A stretch of DNA of 64,000 nucleotides, from contig NC_087114.1 in assembly GCF_963855985.1 (NCBI RefSeq), forward strand, positions 645,001 to 709,000, written 5' to 3'. This document shows positions 62,927-64,000 of this stretch, in pieces. The DNA is from Ostrinia nubilalis. Taxonomy: Eukaryota; Arthropoda; Insecta; Lepidoptera; Crambidae. Numbering within the stretch: position 1 is the stretch's first letter; every line of letters starts with the position of its first letter. The position numbers were made by a program, and so were the translations under genes. Below the pieces are notes generated by a model, which ran no database searches, was not told the origin of the DNA, and saw only the letters and a program-made list of their open reading frames with translations.

Positions 62927-62934
62927 GTGAGAAT

Positions 62935-63720
62935 GTGGTTGTTTATCTGGCAGATAAAGTTGCTGATAGGCTATCAGGGAGTTATCTGGTGGAGAAACTT
63001 TATTTGTTGTGCTTGATTTACCACTTGTATGCAGGGTTAATTTATCTGGCGGATAAAGTGGCTGATAGGCTATCAGAGAGTTATCTGGTGGAGAAACTTT
63101 ATTTTTGGTGCTGGATTTACCACTTGCTGATGGAGTACCTGATAAACTATCAGAAACTTATCTGTCAGATAAAATACAAAATTAGGACTAGTCCACTACT
63201 TATTGATGATAAACTACCTGATATCCTATTAGATACGATAGCCTATTGATACTTATCTGACAAATATGATACTACTTTTGGGGCCTGTTTCACCACTTGC
63301 TGATAAAGTACACATAGATAGTCTATTAGAAACTTATCCATCGGATTACCCAAACTTGAATTCACATGTCTCGGATAGAAATCTGTCTAAAACTCTTGTA
63401 CAAAGTACAATAAGTCACGAGTAATTATGTAGGTCATGCAAACGCTGCAATATTTAATTTTATTAACTTGAAGCATTCGCCGATCAGTTCTACACAAGTT
63501 CTCAGCCCTATTAATTAGTGTGCACACTATTGTCAAGATTTATATTGTTATTATCTTAAATAAACAATCAAGAGTTTCAAGAGTTTCCTTCAATCAAGAC
63601 AACTACAACACATAATCTTGTACCATCGCGTACACAACCCTATCAGGAACTGGTGAAACATGCTCTAAAAGCTTACATTTAAGCATTTATGACAGTATTT
63701 TGTCATAAATCCAATTTATT
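62935..63720. repeat. Degenerate gataaagt/ctatcag repeats
   Basis: About 100-bp units with ttatctggcagataaagttg, tgataggctatcag and ggagaaactttattt occur twice (62940-63040 and 63040-63140) and decay to about 63330. tttcaccacttgctgataaa at 63288 and ggaactggtgaaaca at 63648 may be the ends of a MITE. Confidence 0.55.
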
Positions 63721-63754
63721 GCGGTCATTAAACGCTATGAACTTAGAACAGATT

Positions 63755-63910
63755 AAGTAGAATAAAAATACAGAAGAATATCACAGAATAAAGAATCCAG
63801 ACAGAAGAAAAACAAAGAACAGAAGAACGTCGCAGAAGAATAAAGAAACCAGACAGAAGAATTACAAAGAACAGAAGAACACCACAGAAGAATAAAGAAG
63901 AAAGAAGTCG
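63755..63910. repeat. Purine-rich tandem repeat, ~52 bp unit
   Basis: About two and a half units of cagacagaagaa, aaagaacagaagaac and cgcagaagaataaagaa. The minus-strand open frame across it is low-complexity. 63911-64000 shows nothing recognisable. Confidence 0.7.
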
Positions 63911-64000
63911 TCTTAAAGCCGCGCGTCGCTGAGATATGTTTGATATTCTTGGTTGTTTTAATATCACCCAGGAATCAAACATATTACACAGGGACCGCGG

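Overview
This is animal genomic DNA, almost certainly from a moth or butterfly. It is full of GT-AG introns and families of short transposons. Several repeats are ones I recognise as typical of Lepidoptera: RTE-type LINE 3' ends finishing in ATG microsatellites, a tRNA-headed SINE, a SINE-like repeat containing gagcagacggtttacctgat, and Helitron ends with CTAGT. The species cannot be named from the sequence.

One host gene fills the window. It is the middle and C-terminal rod of talin (rhea in Drosophila) on the + strand. I placed 29 constitutive exons between 1238 and 62926. Their phases all match, and they sum to 4242 nt, or 1414 codons with no stop. The protein runs from about rod bundle R4 to the start of R13. 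The FERM head, R1-R3, most of R13 and the dimerisation helix lie outside the window. Talin links integrin tails to actin and recruits vinculin.

Two features suggest undescribed talin isoforms. (1) At 42763-42809 an ATG-containing mini-exon ends in a GTACGT donor whose phase fits exon 20. With the GC-rich stretch and TCAGT initiator just upstream, it looks like an internal promoter for a short C-terminal talin starting in R10. (2) At 54442-56298 a 618-codon open exon begins exactly at a good acceptor, in phase with exon 25, and ends in its own stop. It would replace R12, R13 and the dimerisation helix with a charged, Trp-Trp-containing tail that I do not recognise.

The most unusual structural feature is a set of exon echoes. 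In 11 introns the 3' part of the exon just upstream, with its splice donor and the start of the intron, is repeated one to about a dozen times (after exons 2, 5, 9, 10, 14, 16, 18, 19, 22, 27 and 28). In the five echoes I compared codon by codon, 40 of 47 codon differences are silent, so these copies did not drift as plain junk.

Layout: 0-12 kb, exons 1-8 among MITEs and a hAT-like element; 12.8-18.1 kb, exon 9 and its echo array; 18.6-21.8 kb, exon 10 and its echoes mixed with RTE ends; 22-24 kb, exons 11-12 with a SINE and a Helitron; 24-30.4 kb, a long intron with a three-level transposon nest and a 1.45-kb hAT-like element carrying a 103-bp array; 30.7-38.7 kb, exons 13-19 with further echoes; 38.7-52.9 kb, exons 20-25 and the candidate internal promoter; 54.4-56.3 kb, the candidate terminal exon; 58.9-62.9 kb, exons 26-29; then unassigned repeats to the end.
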